Assembly (NCBI GenBank): GCA_029776225.1
Contig: JAKOTR010000053.1
Location: 124,001-188,000, forward strand
Source of the DNA: Acidobacteriota bacterium
GTDB lineage: Bacteria > Acidobacteriota > Terriglobia > Bryobacterales > Bryobacteraceae
Length of the DNA: 64,000 nucleotides
Reading direction: 5' to 3'
In this document: one piece after another, positions 7,661 to 16,380 of the stretch
How positions within the stretch are numbered: the stretch's first letter is position 1
Layout: each line of letters opens with the position of its first letter
Notes under the pieces: generated by a model
What the model saw: the letters and a program-made list of their open reading frames with translations, nothing else
Databases searched by the model: none
Told to the model about the DNA's origin: nothing
Made by a program: the position numbers and the translations under genes

Positions 7661-10600
7661 TTACCACTCGAACCGCATGTGCAGTTGCACTTCGCGCGGC
7701 GTAGCGGCATCGAACTTCGAGTTCAGGTCCAGCACGCTGTAAATGCCGCCGGCACCAGCATTCGAGATGTTGGTGTCGGGGTTGCCCCAGTTCGGGTGGT
7801 TCAGCGTGTTGCGGGCGAGCACTTCAAACCGCAGCCGGGCGCGCTCCTTGATGGGGAACTCCTTGGCGAGGGAGTTGTGCATCACGCGAACGCCGGGCCC
7901 AATGAGAATGCCGCGCCCCGCGTTGCCGTAACGGCCGATCGGCGGCGCCGCGAATTTTGTCTTGTCAAACCACAGGTACTGGTTCGGGTTGTCCACCGTG
8001 AAATCGCCCAGAACATCGGGGCGGATGGTCACGTTGGGACGCGTGGAGCTGGTGGTGTAACGGGTACCGGTCGGGTCGGGACCCGTCCACATGACCGTCA
8101 GCGGACGCCCGCTCTCCAGCGCCACAATCGAGGACAGCCGCCAGCCGCCGAGAATACCGTTCACGAGCCAGTGCGCATCGCTCATGAACTTGCGGCCTCG
8201 TCCGACCGGGATCTCCCAAACCGCGTTGGCCGAGTAGCGCAGCTTGGCCTGGCGGTCATGCCGCGCCTTCTCCCGCAGACGGTTCGTCGGATCTTCGGGA
8301 GTGGTTTCGTCGGTCATGTCGTTGGCCCAGGTAAAGTAGGTCTGATAATACAGACCGCCCCTGGACTTACGCGTAGCCTGAATGGTCAGAGCGTGATACT
8401 GATGCCCCGCCCCGTTCTCGGTCCGGCTGATGTCCGGATAAAGCGGGAAGGGCCTGGGCTTCTCGATGAACAGCCGGTCATCCGCGACGGGGCGGTTGAT
8501 CGGCAGGGAGTACGTGTTGTGGCGGGTGCCGTTGGCGTTGTACGCGATCATGAAACCCGTATCCCAGCGCTGATGTTCGATGGCGAACGAGTACTGGATT
8601 ACACGGGGGATCCGTATATCGCCTGCGATGGAGCCCGGAATGCTGACCGTCGAAGGCCCTCCGCTGCCGGTGCTCGGATAGACCACCGGCCAGATGAGGG
8701 GGTTGTCCTGCGGGTTGGTGTAGGACGGCTCACTGATGATAAACGGCACCACGGCGCCGGTGGACACTCCCGGGGGCGCGGTGTTGTACGCCAGGCCGAA
8801 ACCGCCGCGGAACACCGTGTTGTTGTCCCATGGACGGTAGGCGAAGCCCAGGCGCGGCTGCCAGTTGTTGAGGTCCGACCTGACCAGAGTGTTGGCCGGA
8901 TACCCGGCAGCGCTGGCGCCGATAACGTCAATGTAACCGGTGGGCATCAGCGGGCTAACCTTGCTGAGCGCCGCATCGGGAACCACGATTTTTCCCGTTT
9001 TCTCGTCAAAGGCGGCCAGGAAGTTGTTTTGCTCCGTCCAGGGCAGCACCGCATCCCACCGCAGGCCGAGGGTCAACGTCAATTTCGGTGTCGGCCGGAA
9101 GGTGTCCTGGAAGAAGAAACCGTGATTCCAGCGGACCCGGTTCACTTGCGTCGCCGGGAACGCACGGGTCATGGTCGTGGGTATGCCCAGCAGGAAGTCG
9201 GCGTAGTCCAAGCCGCTGAAATTGCCGCTGAAGACGAAGTCGCCGTACAGCGCCGTGCTCTGGCGCCTTTCCTGCATCAGGTAGCGGCTGCTCGACCAGC
9301 CGAACTTCATGTCGTGCCTGCCGCGGAACCAGCTTACTGTGTCGCTGAACGAATGCACATAGTGCTGGTCGCACGGATTGCACTCCGCCGGGCTGTTCAC
9401 GCTGGCCACACCGCTCCTTTGGAAGCTGACTCTGGGCAGCCCGTTGATTTCACCGATATCGGGCGCCAGTCCGATGAAACCTAGTTGCTGGACAACCTCG
9501 TAGCCTTTCCAGGCGGAAGTCTGCGGGTACCGCTGAGAGGTCAACCCGTAACGGAACTCATTGAGGAGCGTGGGACGGATGGTATAAGTGTGCGCCCCCG
9601 TTACGGCATCCATATTGCGCTGGTGTATGCGCTTGGGCGTCAGTTCGCGGAAAGCCGTTTCCGGCTGGTTGAAGTTCCACCGGACCGACGTCAGGCGGCC
9701 GTACAAGAATTGTTTGTCGGAGATCCGGTGGTCAATGCGCTCGGACATCGTCGGCTGTTTCACGAACGGGAAGCCCGGATACGTCCGGAGATAAGTCGGG
9801 CTGCCGGGTATCAACGTGTCCGGGTCGCCGTAATTCTGATCCGGGATCAACATGTCCTGGTACATCTTTGCCACGGGGTTAATCCGCGACGCGGGAATCA
9901 CGTTACCCGCAAACGGCGCGTTGTTGTTCAAGGGATCCCTGATCACGCCTGTATAGGTTGAGAAGTCCCCCTGCCGCCAGCGGTTCAGCGGTACCACCCG
10001 CTGTACGGTGAACGGCGAGGTTGGGCCGGTAGCGATTTCCAGGTTCCAGAAGAAGAAGGTTCGGTTCCTTCCTTCGTAAACCTTCGGAAGATATATGGGA
10101 CCGCCGGCGCCGAACACCCACTGATACCCCCAGCCCTTGTTCTTGGTCAGGCTGAACGGGTTGCGGCTGTTCAGATCGTTGTTGCTGTAGTACACGGCCG
10201 CGTTGCCGTGGAACTCGTTGGTGCCGGAACGGCTGATCAGGGTGAGGGCGCCCATGGTCTGCGACTCCGCGTTGGCCTGCGCCACGTCGACCCGCATCTC
10301 CTGCACCAGTTCCGTGCGGTCCATCATCGGCCCTAGCGGCGAACCCCACGCGCCGGATAGCGTGGTGCCGTCCATGGTGGCTTCGGCCTGGAGTTCGCCC
10401 GCGCCCGCCAGGCGCAGGTTCCATCCGCCGGTGCGCTCAAACTGCGGGGTGAGCGTGAAGTAGTCCCACGCGCGGCGCAGCGTGAGCGGCAGCGCGCGCA
10501 TTACTTCACGGCTCCGCGTATCCACGATGCGGGCCGACTCGGTTTCAATCAGCGTGGCCCCGGCCGTGACCTCAACGATTGTCGACGAGGAGGCCAATGC

Positions 10601-10927
10601 CAGGTTAGCGTCGACGCGCCGGATGTCCCGGGCCGAGAGCACTACGTTTTCCGCTTTAAACTCCTGAAAACCCGCGGCCCTGACGACGACCGTATAGGTG
10701 CCTTCCAGGATGTTGGCCAGCGTGTACTGGCCCGCTTCGTTGCTCGTAGTAGTGTATTTGTAGTTTCTCTCGATTTGGGTTGCCTCGATGGTGGCGCCCA
10801 CCACAACTGCTCCGGTGGGATCCTGGACAACCCCGGTGATTGTGGCAAAGGTGCTTTGGCCGTGTAGTGAGCTTGCAAAAAAGCAACACAACGTGGCCAA
10901 GGCAAGGCAGATACCTCTCATGCGCAT
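7661..10927 (-). CDS. Oar-like TonB-dependent receptor with carboxypeptidase-regulatory domain
   Basis: 1088 residues. A signal peptide (about 1-23, ending SLHGQ) is followed by a carboxypeptidase-regulatory-like fold (ITGVVQDPTGAVVVGA to about residue 105), then a plug-like region and a long outer-membrane beta-barrel. The protein ends in LHMRFEW, an aromatic terminal residue typical of barrels targeted to the BAM machinery. Segments such as ALTLISRSGTNEFHGNAAVY and TYTIRPTLLNEFRYGL are typical of the large Acidobacteriota receptor family. These receptors are thought to bind and import large substrates, perhaps glycans or peptides; the ligand here is unknown. It is monocistronic, with its own promoter (11055-11027) and terminator. 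Confidence 0.88.
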   Translation of the reverse strand: MRMRGICLALATLCCFFASSLHGQSTFATITGVVQDPTGAVVVGATIEATQIERNYKYTTTSNEAGQYTLANILEGTYTVVVRAAGFQEFKAENVVLSARDIRRVDANLALASSSTIVEVTAGATLIETESARIVDTRSREVMRALPLTLRRAWDYFTLTPQFERTGGWNLRLAGAGELQAEATMDGTTLSGAWGSPLGPMMDRTELVQEMRVDVAQANAESQTMGALTLISRSGTNEFHGNAAVYYSNNDLNSRNPFSLTKNKGWGYQWVFGAGGPIYLPKVYEGRNRTFFFWNLEIATGPTSPFTVQRVVPLNRWRQGDFSTYTGVIRDPLNNNAPFAGNVIPASRINPVAKMYQDMLIPDQNYGDPDTLIPGSPTYLRTYPGFPFVKQPTMSERIDHRISDKQFLYGRLTSVRWNFNQPETAFRELTPKRIHQRNMDAVTGAHTYTIRPTLLNEFRYGLTSQRYPQTSAWKGYEVVQQLGFIGLAPDIGEINGLPRVSFQRSGVASVNSPAECNPCDQHYVHSFSDTVSWFRGRHDMKFGWSSSRYLMQERRQSTALYGDFVFSGNFSGLDYADFLLGIPTTMTRAFPATQVNRVRWNHGFFFQDTFRPTPKLTLTLGLRWDAVLPWTEQNNFLAAFDEKTGKIVVPDAALSKVSPLMPTGYIDVIGASAAGYPANTLVRSDLNNWQPRLGFAYRPWDNNTVFRGGFGLAYNTAPPGVSTGAVVPFIISEPSYTNPQDNPLIWPVVYPSTGSGGPSTVSIPGSIAGDIRIPRVIQYSFAIEHQRWDTGFMIAYNANGTRHNTYSLPINRPVADDRLFIEKPRPFPLYPDISRTENGAGHQYHALTIQATRKSRGGLYYQTYFTWANDMTDETTPEDPTNRLREKARHDRQAKLRYSANAVWEIPVGRGRKFMSDAHWLVNGILGGWRLSSIVALESGRPLTVMWTGPDPTGTRYTTSSTRPNVTIRPDVLGDFTVDNPNQYLWFDKTKFAAPPIGRYGNAGRGILIGPGVRVMHNSLAKEFPIKERARLRFEVLARNTLNHPNWGNPDTNISNAGAGGIYSVLDLNSKFDAATPREVQLHMRFEW

Positions 10928-11026
10928 TCACTCCTTCCTGATTTCTGCTCCTTGAGAGTTCAGGTCTTCTTTTCCATTGCGGTCAAAACAGACCCCTTAC
11001 TTCACCCGCCAACAGATTTCGTTTTA

Positions 11027-11055
11027 ATTAAATTTAAAATCTGTTTCCTTGTCAA
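11027..11055 (-). promoter_or_regulatory. Sigma-70-type promoter for the receptor gene
   Basis: On the minus strand TTGACA (11055-11050), a 17-bp spacer and TTTAAT (11032-11027) match the consensus closely in an AT-rich stretch. The predicted start near 11020 would give a leader of about 90 nt before the ATG at 10927. Confidence 0.7.
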
Positions 11056-11075
11056 GACTTTCTTTTTGGGTCAGT

Positions 11076-11088
11076 TAACAACTTGTTA
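11076..11088. promoter_or_regulatory. Palindrome between divergent promoters (possible operator)
   Basis: TAACAA-C-TTGTTA is a perfect 6-1-6 inverted repeat lying about 20 bp upstream of the minus-strand -35 box and just before the plus-strand TTGACC box. Position and symmetry fit a regulator-binding site, but no regulator is identified. Confidence 0.35.
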
Positions 11089-11094
11089 TCGTTT

Positions 11095-11121
11095 TTGACC
11101 TGTGTTAATACTCGTTACACT
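11095..11121 (+). promoter_or_regulatory. Candidate plus-strand promoter in a 451-bp gap
   Basis: TTGACC (11095-11100) and TACACT (11116-11121) are separated by 15 bp. The nearest plus-strand gene starts at 11379, so the leader would be about 250 nt. The gap 10928-11378 holds this box, the palindrome and the reverse promoter; I see no gene in it. Confidence 0.4.
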
Positions 11122-11378
11122 CGCCTGTTGTCGATGCTGCCTATGCCCTGCCCAATGCTGCCGTCAGAGGAGCATATAGACCCCTGACCAGCCTCATCTA
11201 CCGGCTTACCCGAGAGCTTACGTTAACTTTTGATTACATTCGACACGAAAGTTGCGACAGCTCCGGGGATTTCTCCTTGCAGTTTGCGCCTCTGAAACCC
11301 CGGAAAAGCCGGATAAGCCGCCGCGCAAGACGCGTGACAGATCCGCCGCTGCGGAGTGCGTTGCCTTACAATGCCTGC

Positions 11379-11630
11379 ATGCTACTGGAAGAAGGGATGG
11401 TCTATCGCGCCGGAACGGCGGCCGGGCACAGGATCACGTTCACGGTAATCGATGCCGGCGGGAACGGCGTATGGCCAACGGTCGATCTCAAAGCGCCCGA
11501 CGGCATGGAACCGAACGTCTGGCTGAATACCGGCCAGCTTTTGTGGATCAGCGCGGAGGCACAGCAAGCGCCGATCCTGGAGGCGGCTGAGCGGGCGCTG
11601 CTGGAGACACCGGTCGAGGCGCCCGAATGA
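11379..11630 (+). CDS. Small hypothetical protein
   Basis: 83 residues if it begins at MLLEEGMVYRAG; the frame is open further upstream to 11277, but the earlier part is Arg-rich and does not look like protein. No domain is recognised. It has no signal peptide or membrane segment. TACAAT ends exactly 6 nt before the ATG and there is no Shine-Dalgarno, so the mRNA may be leaderless. Its TGA overlaps the ATG of the next gene (ATGA), so the two are translationally coupled and are probably functionally linked. Confidence 0.6.
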   Translation: MLLEEGMVYRAGTAAGHRITFTVIDAGGNGVWPTVDLKAPDGMEPNVWLNTGQLLWISAEAQQAPILEAAERALLETPVEAPE

Positions 11631-12376
11631 TGGGGAGAATCGACGAGCTCATGCGCGCGGTGGCGCGCGAGTCCGGCGGCGAGGTTTTCCATGCCGGACT
11701 GGTGGAGGGCCTGCCCGAGCCGGCGCGGCGCTATTTGTTGCACGCCATCCGGCCCGGCGCGCGGATCGCGGGATCCGTGAGGCTCCGCATTAAGGCCCGG
11801 ATGCGGCTCTCTCCGAAGGCCCGCTGGATGCCCGTCGACAGCACCGAGACGATCGGCCGGGAGCTGGGCTTTGTCTGGAAAGCTTCGGTGGGCAGGCTGC
11901 TGCGCATCAGCGGATTCGACCGCTATTCGAACGGCGCCGGCGAGATGAGATGGAAGCTGCTGGGGCTGATCCCGGTCGTGACGGCGTCGGGACCGGACGT
12001 CACGCGGTCCGCGCGAGGCCGCTTCGCCGCCGAGCTGGTCCTGCTGCCGGATGCGCTGCTGCCGCAGTGGGGCGTTGCGTGGACGGCGGAGGGCAGCGAT
12101 GGTGCGTGCGCCACGGTCGAGGTGGGCGGCGAGCGCATCGATTTGCACCTTAAGGTCGGCGCGGATGGGCGTTTGAAAAAACTGGAGATGCTCCGGTGGG
12201 GAGACTACGGCCTGCCGAAGGGCAGGTGGGCGCACATCCCCTACGCGGTCGCTTTCTCCAGCGAGCGCGAGTTTGACGGCCACACGATCCCGGACCGTTT
12301 CACAGTGGCATGGGAGGGCGCTTCCGGACATTTCGATTATTTTCATGGGGAAGTTCACTCCGCCACATATTGTTAG
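11627..12376 (+). CDS. Conserved hypothetical protein, DUF6544-like
   Basis: 249 residues. RYLLHAIRPGARIAGSVRL followed by a region rich in Arg and Trp, then RELGFVWKASV, resembles the DUF6544 family as I remember it; this is not certain. No signal peptide or catalytic motif is obvious. It overlaps the preceding gene by 4 bp. A second Met follows at once (MM), so the exact start may be 11630. Its last codons form the first copy of a tandem repeat that continues into the intergenic region, including two further copies of a similar C-terminal peptide, each with its own stop. Confidence 0.65.
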   Translation: MMGRIDELMRAVARESGGEVFHAGLVEGLPEPARRYLLHAIRPGARIAGSVRLRIKARMRLSPKARWMPVDSTETIGRELGFVWKASVGRLLRISGFDRYSNGAGEMRWKLLGLIPVVTASGPDVTRSARGRFAAELVLLPDALLPQWGVAWTAEGSDGACATVEVGGERIDLHLKVGADGRLKKLEMLRWGDYGLPKGRWAHIPYAVAFSSEREFDGHTIPDRFTVAWEGASGHFDYFHGEVHSATYC

Positions 12377-12571
12377 GAGGCGGCTTGCCGATTCCTCAGC
12401 CGAGCCAGATCGTCGAGTGTTTTCAGGGAAAGTCCGTTCCGCCGCATTCCGCTGAAAGGCAGCTTGCCGGGTCGTGCGCCGCGCTAGAGTCGTCGAGCAT
12501 CTCCAGGCCGAAATCCGCTCCGCTGCGTTTCGCTAAAAAGCGGCTTGCCGGCCCGCAAGTCGAGCTAAAAT
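12340..12571 (+). repeat. Imperfect tandem repeat, units of 79 and 81 bp
   Basis: The core GC(G/A)GCTTGCCG begins at 12380, 12459 and 12540. Each core is preceded by about 40 related bases (12340, 12419, 12500) that encode in the same relative frame the peptides GEVHSATYC, GKVRSAAFR and AEIRSAAFR, ending in TAG (12374), TGA (12453) and TAA (12534). Each core is followed 15 bp later by a hexamer: CAGATC, TAGAGT and TAAAAT. The first unit includes the 3' end of the DUF6544-like gene; the last ends at the start of the next gene. Confidence 0.75.
12545..12571 (+). promoter_or_regulatory. Candidate promoter giving a leaderless mRNA
   Basis: TTGCCG (12545-12550), 15 bp, then TAAAAT (12566-12571). 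The predicted transcription start, about 7 nt after the -10 box, coincides with the GTG start codon at 12578, and no Shine-Dalgarno is present. Two weaker copies of the same arrangement occur at 12385-12411 and 12464-12490 in the tandem repeat. Confidence 0.5.
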
Positions 12572-12577
12572 CGTCGC

Positions 12578-14557
12578 GTGACCAGGCGCGGATTTCTCCA
12601 GCTCTTGCCCGCCGGCGCGGCGCTCTCCGCTCCCGCCCCGGCCATTACCAGGGTTGATGTCTTCCCCGTCTCCTATCCGGTGGCTGGGCGTTTCAAGTTC
12701 CTGGGCAGCCAGCGCTACGCCGTTTTCGTGAAGATCACATGCGAGAGCGGAGCGGCCGGGTGGGGCCAGAGTGTCCCGCTTCCCACCTGGAGCTACGAGA
12801 CCCCCGAGTCGGTGGCGACGACACTGGAAAAATACCTGGCGCCGGTCCTCATAGGCCGCAATCCGTTCGATATCGCCGGGGCGCACCAGGCGATGAACCG
12901 CGCGATCGCGCCCTCGTTTTCCACGGGGATGCCGATCGCCAAGGCGGGCGTCGACCTGGCGCTTCACGATCTGGCCGGGCGCCTGCGCGGGCAAAGCGCC
13001 GCGGCGCTCTGGGGCCGCAAACCGCTCGACCGTATCCCGCTAAGCTGGACCGTGAACCCGTCCTCACTGGATGCAATCGAATCGCTCGTCGAGGAGGGGC
13101 GCAAGCGCGGCTACTCCCACTTCAACGTCAAGGTCGCGCCCGATCCGAAATTCGATGTCGAGCTTTGCCGCCGGGTGCGGAAGCTGGCGCCGAACGCCTT
13201 CCTGTGGGCCGACGCCAACGGCGGTTACGACCTGGAGACCGCGCTGGCCGTGGCGCCGAAGCTGGCCGATATCGGGGTGAACGTTCTGGAGCAGCCGCTT
13301 CCCGCGAACCGTCTCACCGGTTACCGCGATCTGAAGAAGCAGGGGGCGCTGCCGATTCTGATGGACGAGGGCGTAGTGTCGTCCGTTGATCTGGCGGAGT
13401 TCATCCGTCTCGGCCTGCTTGACGGCGTGGCGATGAAGCCGGCGCGCACCGGCGGGCTGTGGGAGGCGCGGCTTCAGGTGGAAATGCTGGAGCGCGAAAA
13501 TCTGATGTTCCTCGGCAGCGGGCTGACGGATCCCGATACCTCGCTGGCCGCATCGCTTCAGCTCTATTGCGCCTACCATCTGAAATACCCTGCCGCGCTG
13601 AACGGGCCGCAGTTCCTGGAGGGCACGTTCCTGCGAACGCCCATCGAGGTGAAGGACGGGGCGGCGCTGCTGCCCGCGGGTTTGGGCCTGGGGGTCGAAG
13701 TGGATGAGGAGCGGGTTGCGAGCGCGCGGCCCCGGCAGGCGCGGTCTGCATCGCGCCGGTTCACGATCGAGGATGTCCAGGGCTCCGCGCTGCGTTTGAG
13801 CGAGGGCGGCGCGCCGGTGCTGGTCTACAACTATGGGATGCAGCTCAAGGAGGGCGTCCCCGAGCGCTACCGTCGCTCGAGCTACGTCCATCCGCTGTAC
13901 ACGCCGGGCGGCACGATCATCACGGATGATTTCCCGGCCGACCACTATCACCACCGGGGGCTCTCCTGGATGTGGCCGCGCGTGATCGCCGGCGGCCAGA
14001 CGTACAACCTGTGGGAAATCACCGAAGGCGGAATCCGCCAGAGATTCGTGCGCTGGCTGGCGCGGGAGACCAGCGCAGCGGGAGCGCGCATTGCAGTGGA
14101 GAACGCCTGGGAGGTGGGCAGCCGCCCGCTGGTGAGGGAGACCGTGGAGCTGGCGGTGCATCCGGCCGAGGAGAACCTCCGCCGGCTCGATCTTACCCTG
14201 ACGCTGGAAGCTCTTGACGAACCGGTGGCTATCGGCGGCACGCTGGACCTGAATAAAGGGTACGGCGGGCTCTGCCTGCGCTTTGCGCCGCGGGAGAACA
14301 CGGTGATCCGGACCGAGGCCGGCCGCGAACCGCGCGACACAGACATGGTTCCGCACCCCTGGGCCGAACTGGAGGGCACGTTTGCCGGCCGCCGGGCGCG
14401 CGCCCGGATCGAAATCGACCCCGGCAACCCCGGGTTTCCGAACGGGTGGTGCCTGCGCCACTACGGCTTTCTGGGCGTGAATTTTCCCGGCCTGGAATTG
14501 TATACGCTGCTCCCCGGGAAACCGTTGAAGATGCGGTACCGAATTGTCGTGAGCTGA
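12578..14557 (+). CDS. Enolase-superfamily enzyme fused to a DUF6807 (PmoA-like) domain
   Basis: 659 residues from a GTG start. MTRRGFLQLLPAGAAL is a Tat-type leader. Residues about 22-385 are an enolase-superfamily (muconate lactonizing/mandelate racemase) fold: metal ligands Asp212 (WADANGG), Glu238 (LEQPL) and Asp263 (MDEGV), with Lys287 (AMKPARTGG) on the sixth strand. On the second strand the usual KxK is N183-V-K185, so one Lys is replaced. Residues about 395-659 look like DUF6807, with DHYHHRGLSWMWP near 455 and a final KMRYRIVVS. DUF6807 is found with sugar-degrading genes. The two parts are normally separate genes. Role is likely sugar-acid or related catabolism, possibly periplasmic. 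Confidence 0.82.
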   Translation: MTRRGFLQLLPAGAALSAPAPAITRVDVFPVSYPVAGRFKFLGSQRYAVFVKITCESGAAGWGQSVPLPTWSYETPESVATTLEKYLAPVLIGRNPFDIAGAHQAMNRAIAPSFSTGMPIAKAGVDLALHDLAGRLRGQSAAALWGRKPLDRIPLSWTVNPSSLDAIESLVEEGRKRGYSHFNVKVAPDPKFDVELCRRVRKLAPNAFLWADANGGYDLETALAVAPKLADIGVNVLEQPLPANRLTGYRDLKKQGALPILMDEGVVSSVDLAEFIRLGLLDGVAMKPARTGGLWEARLQVEMLERENLMFLGSGLTDPDTSLAASLQLYCAYHLKYPAALNGPQFLEGTFLRTPIEVKDGAALLPAGLGLGVEVDEERVASARPRQARSASRRFTIEDVQGSALRLSEGGAPVLVYNYGMQLKEGVPERYRRSSYVHPLYTPGGTIITDDFPADHYHHRGLSWMWPRVIAGGQTYNLWEITEGGIRQRFVRWLARETSAAGARIAVENAWEVGSRPLVRETVELAVHPAEENLRRLDLTLTLEALDEPVAIGGTLDLNKGYGGLCLRFAPRENTVIRTEAGREPRDTDMVPHPWAELEGTFAGRRARARIEIDPGNPGFPNGWCLRHYGFLGVNFPGLELYTLLPGKPLKMRYRIVVS

Positions 14558-14582
14558 GCGCGCGCGTGCTAGCATGGTTATT

Positions 14583-14687
14583 CCAGGCTCCGGGCTCCGT
14601 GCAACGGGCAGCCGCAAACCCCGCCAGGTCCGGAAGGAAGCAACGGTAGCGGTGTAGTTCGTGTGCCGCGGATCACCTGGGGCCTGG
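14583..14687 (+). ncRNA. ffs: Bacterial small signal recognition particle RNA (4.5S)
   Basis: The apical loop signature GCCAGGTCCGGAAGGAAGCA is exact. The ends CCAGGC (14583) and GCCTGG (to 14687) pair, and the sides form the expected long hairpin of about 105 nt. A TAGCAT hexamer at 14570-14575 places a transcription start at about 14582. The RNA binds Ffh and targets nascent membrane proteins to the translocon. It lies 24 bp upstream of dnaX, a common arrangement. Confidence 0.95.
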
Positions 14688-14711
14688 TAAGGATTCCGGC
14701 TTCCCTTTTCC

Positions 14712-16346
14712 ATGTATCAGGTCTTCGCAAGAAAGTACCGGCCGCAGGCTTTCTCCGAGTTGGTGAACCAGGAGCACGTCCGCACCACGCTGGAGAACGC
14801 CATTGCGCAAAATCGCATCGCGCACGGGTACATCTTCTCCGGCCAGCGGGGCACGGGGAAGACGACGGTGGCCCGTATCCTCGCCCGCTGTTTGAATTGC
14901 GTTGAGGGGCCGACCAACACGCCCTGCGGAACGTGCGCGAGCTGCCGGGAAGTCGCCGCAGGCAACGCGCCGGACGTGATCGAGATCGACGCGGCGTCCA
15001 ACCGCGGCATCAACGAGATGCGCGAGCTGCGCGAGAATGTGCGCTACCGCCCCGCGCGCGACCGATACAAGGTTTTCATCATCGACGAAGCGCACCAGAT
15101 CACCAGCGAAGCGTTCAACGCCCTGTTGAAAACGCTCGAGGAGCCGCCGGAGTGGGTCGTTTTCGTGCTGTGCACCACCGAGGCGCACAAGATTCCCGCA
15201 ACGATCGCCTCGCGCTGCCAGCACTTCAGCTTCCGCTCGGTGGGCTTCGATGAGATCGCGGCCCACATGCGCTGGATCTGCGAGCAAGAAGGAATTCAGG
15301 CCGACGACGAGGCGCTTGCCGTGCTGGCGCAGGTAGGCGAAGGCAGTGTTCGCGACTCGCTTTCCGCGCTGGACCAGGCCATCGCCTGCTGCGGGACAGT
15401 GCTTAAAGCGGAGGACGTCCGAGCGCTGCTCGGCGCTTACTCGCTGGATACGCTCGCGCAGATTACTCAGGCACTGGCGGACCGCGATTCCGCGCGCATG
15501 CTCGACATCGTGGACAACCTGGTGCGCAACGGCCGGCATTTGCAGCATTTCGTGCGCGAGCTGGCGCGCTATTTCCGCAACCTGCTGGTGATCAAGATCG
15601 CGGGCGACAACCCGCGGCTGGTGCCCGCCTCGGACCAGGAGCGCGAGCGGCTTGCATCCATCGCGGCCTCCTTTTCCGAGCAGGATTTGACGCGCTACCT
15701 CCAGCTCACCATGGACCTGTTCCGCGATTTGCAGTTCTCCTGGAACCCGAGGCTACATACCGAACTTGGGCTGGTGAGGCTGGTGGAAGCGGGCAAGCTG
15801 CTGCCGATCGAAGAGGCGCTGGCGAGCGTTGGCAACGCCGCGCCGCCTGCTCCGCCTGCGCCCCCGGCGCCGAAAGCCGGGCGATCCACGGGTCCTTCCG
15901 CGCGGCACGAGGCGCAGGCGCAACCCGCAGCTCAGGTGCAGCCCGAGGCTCAGGTTGAGAAGCCCGCGCCGGCGCCCGGCGGATTGCAGCAGCGGCTTGT
16001 AGCGGCCTTACGCGAACTCGGCATGGCGTTCACCGCCGACGCCGTCGAGCAGTCGGCGATGGTGGAAGCGGCGGGAGAGCTCCGGTTCACTACCCCGCCG
16101 AACTTGATGCTGGCAATGCAGTCCGCCGATATTCAGAAGGGGCTCGAACACCTCAAGGCCGGAAGATGGAAGATCAAGGTCGCGCCCGGGAACGCCGGCA
16201 CGGCAAAACCGGAACCGCGGCCGGAGGCGCAGCCCGCCGGCGACGACGAAACCATGCGCCGCGCCCTCGCACACCCGGAGGTGCAGCGGTTCCGCGAGCT
16301 GTTCCCGGATTCCGAGGTACGCGTGGTGCGCAACCTCAAAATTTAG
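14712..16346 (+). CDS. dnaX: DNA polymerase III subunit gamma/tau
   Basis: 544 residues. The AAA+ clamp-loader core has Walker A GQRGTGKTT, a zinc site of four Cys spaced C-x8-C-x2-C-x2-C after ARCLNC, Walker B FIIDEAHQ and the sensor region CTTEAHKIPATIASRC. A Pro/Ala-rich linker (about 370-430) precedes a C-terminal tail that ends RVVRNLKI. It loads the beta clamp during replication. No good Shine-Dalgarno precedes the ATG, and it may be read from the SRP RNA transcript. It begins the dnaX-ebfC-recR block. I saw no obvious slippery A-run for a gamma/tau frameshift. Confidence 0.95.
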   Translation: MYQVFARKYRPQAFSELVNQEHVRTTLENAIAQNRIAHGYIFSGQRGTGKTTVARILARCLNCVEGPTNTPCGTCASCREVAAGNAPDVIEIDAASNRGINEMRELRENVRYRPARDRYKVFIIDEAHQITSEAFNALLKTLEEPPEWVVFVLCTTEAHKIPATIASRCQHFSFRSVGFDEIAAHMRWICEQEGIQADDEALAVLAQVGEGSVRDSLSALDQAIACCGTVLKAEDVRALLGAYSLDTLAQITQALADRDSARMLDIVDNLVRNGRHLQHFVRELARYFRNLLVIKIAGDNPRLVPASDQERERLASIAASFSEQDLTRYLQLTMDLFRDLQFSWNPRLHTELGLVRLVEAGKLLPIEEALASVGNAAPPAPPAPPAPKAGRSTGPSARHEAQAQPAAQVQPEAQVEKPAPAPGGLQQRLVAALRELGMAFTADAVEQSAMVEAAGELRFTTPPNLMLAMQSADIQKGLEHLKAGRWKIKVAPGNAGTAKPEPRPEAQPAGDDETMRRALAHPEVQRFRELFPDSEVRVVRNLKI

Positions 16347-16380
16347 TGATACCCTGCCAAGGGGGATGAAAGGATTCACT

